Part shown: positions 63,796 through 64,000 of the stretch, one piece after another
Numbering within the stretch: position 1 is the first letter of the stretch
Layout of the letters: each line of letters starts with the position of its first letter
From: Priestia megaterium
Lineage (GTDB): Bacteria > Bacillota > Bacilli > Bacillales > Bacillaceae_H
DNA length: 64,000 nt
Assembly: GCF_009497655.1 (NCBI RefSeq)
Contig: NZ_CP023317.1
Location: 1,207,501-1,271,500 of the forward strand
Reading direction: 5' to 3'
The notes under the pieces: model-generated
What the model saw: only the letters and a program-made list of their open reading frames with translations
The model's database searches: none
Told to the model about the DNA's origin: nothing
Made by a program: the position numbers and the translations under genes

Positions 63796-64000
63796 GAAGT
63801 ACAGCTCCTGAACTTGGTTAGCAATGTGCTCAAGCTTATTGGAAACTTGAGGAATGCCATATCCTACATACAAAGGAGATGTGGCAAAGCGAGGAATGAT
63901 TTTCGCTGCAATTTTGCCGTTTTTAAGATTATAAAAAAACAAGTTGTAGCTCGTGCAGCTACGATGAAAATGATTTAATAAATAGTGAGCAGCCGTTTGA
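63790..64000 (-). CDS. C-terminal 70 residues of a DUF4931-like protein (5' end outside window)
   Basis: On the minus strand the frame is open from the window edge to a TAA at 63792-63790. It reads QTAAHYLLNHFHRSCTSYNL, then KNGKIAAKIIPRFATSPLYV and GYGIPQVSNKLEHIANQVQ. This resembles the C-terminal part of DUF4931 proteins (GalT/HIT-like fold) as I remember them. Function unknown. Confidence 0.65.
   Translation of the reverse strand, partial: QTAAHYLLNHFHRSCTSYNLFFYNLKNGKIAAKIIPRFATSPLYVGYGIPQVSNKLEHIANQVQELYFT

Overview
The window is a stretch of chromosome from a low-GC, spore-forming Bacillaceae. The best match is Bacillus (Priestia) megaterium. The phaP/phaQ - phaR-phaB-phaC cluster at 30315-34422, encoding a class IV PHA synthase, has the layout described for that species. 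The inferred PhaQ (146 aa) and PhaC (362 aa) lengths also match the published proteins as I remember them. Sporulation genes are spread throughout: a GerK-type germinant receptor, an alpha/beta SASP, a CotG-like repeat protein, RacA, KinE and a Spo0E-like phosphatase. There are no rRNA or tRNA genes, no CRISPR array, no prophage and no transposase.

Layout. 1-8300: the end of a chemoreceptor, an acetyltransferase and amidohydrolase, a SAM riboswitch in front of an unknown 80-aa protein, a 29-aa microprotein unit, rocB, a VOC protein, an Arg-rich repeat protein and an MFS exporter. 8400-14000: purine permease pbuO, and natK-natR with natAB. 14200-23100: a phosphotransferase, racA, a MarR regulator, a msrA-msrB fusion, the gerKA-KC-KB operon and an alkaline phosphatase behind PhoP-like boxes. 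23100-29950: a gene-free AT-rich stretch, a LytTR regulator followed by an MHYT hybrid kinase, a Mn2+ riboswitch with a TerC-family exporter, and sigI without rsgI. 29970-34420: SASP and the PHB locus. 34700-45200: ktrD, two small hydrophilic proteins, a B12/radical-SAM protein, lutR, pncB-nadE and lutABC. 45400-57000: kinE, ogt and the methionine salvage genes mtnKA, mtnU, mtnE and mtnWXBD, with two SAM riboswitches. The kinE-ogt-mtn order matches B. subtilis. 57000-64000: a ribose-type ABC importer, a CoA-disulfide reductase, spo0E, a ZIP transporter and a truncated gene.

How the parts connect. Three S-box riboswitches tie methionine salvage and one orphan small protein to SAM levels. Two 18-bp sites identical to each other fit the consensus of the NADH-sensing repressor Rex. 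One lies upstream of phaRBC and the other sits between the -35 and -10 of pncB-nadE. This suggests that PHB synthesis, a reductant sink, and NAD salvage share redox control. Lactate oxidation (lutABC) carries a LutR-type operator.

The most unusual feature is a family of eight dispersed elements of about 115-330 bp. In all eight the GAGGCTGGGACA end lies 0-15 bp after the stop codon of a gene read in the same direction. Each carries a hairpin plus T-run, in one of two stem sequence types. They look like a mobile or spread terminator cassette.
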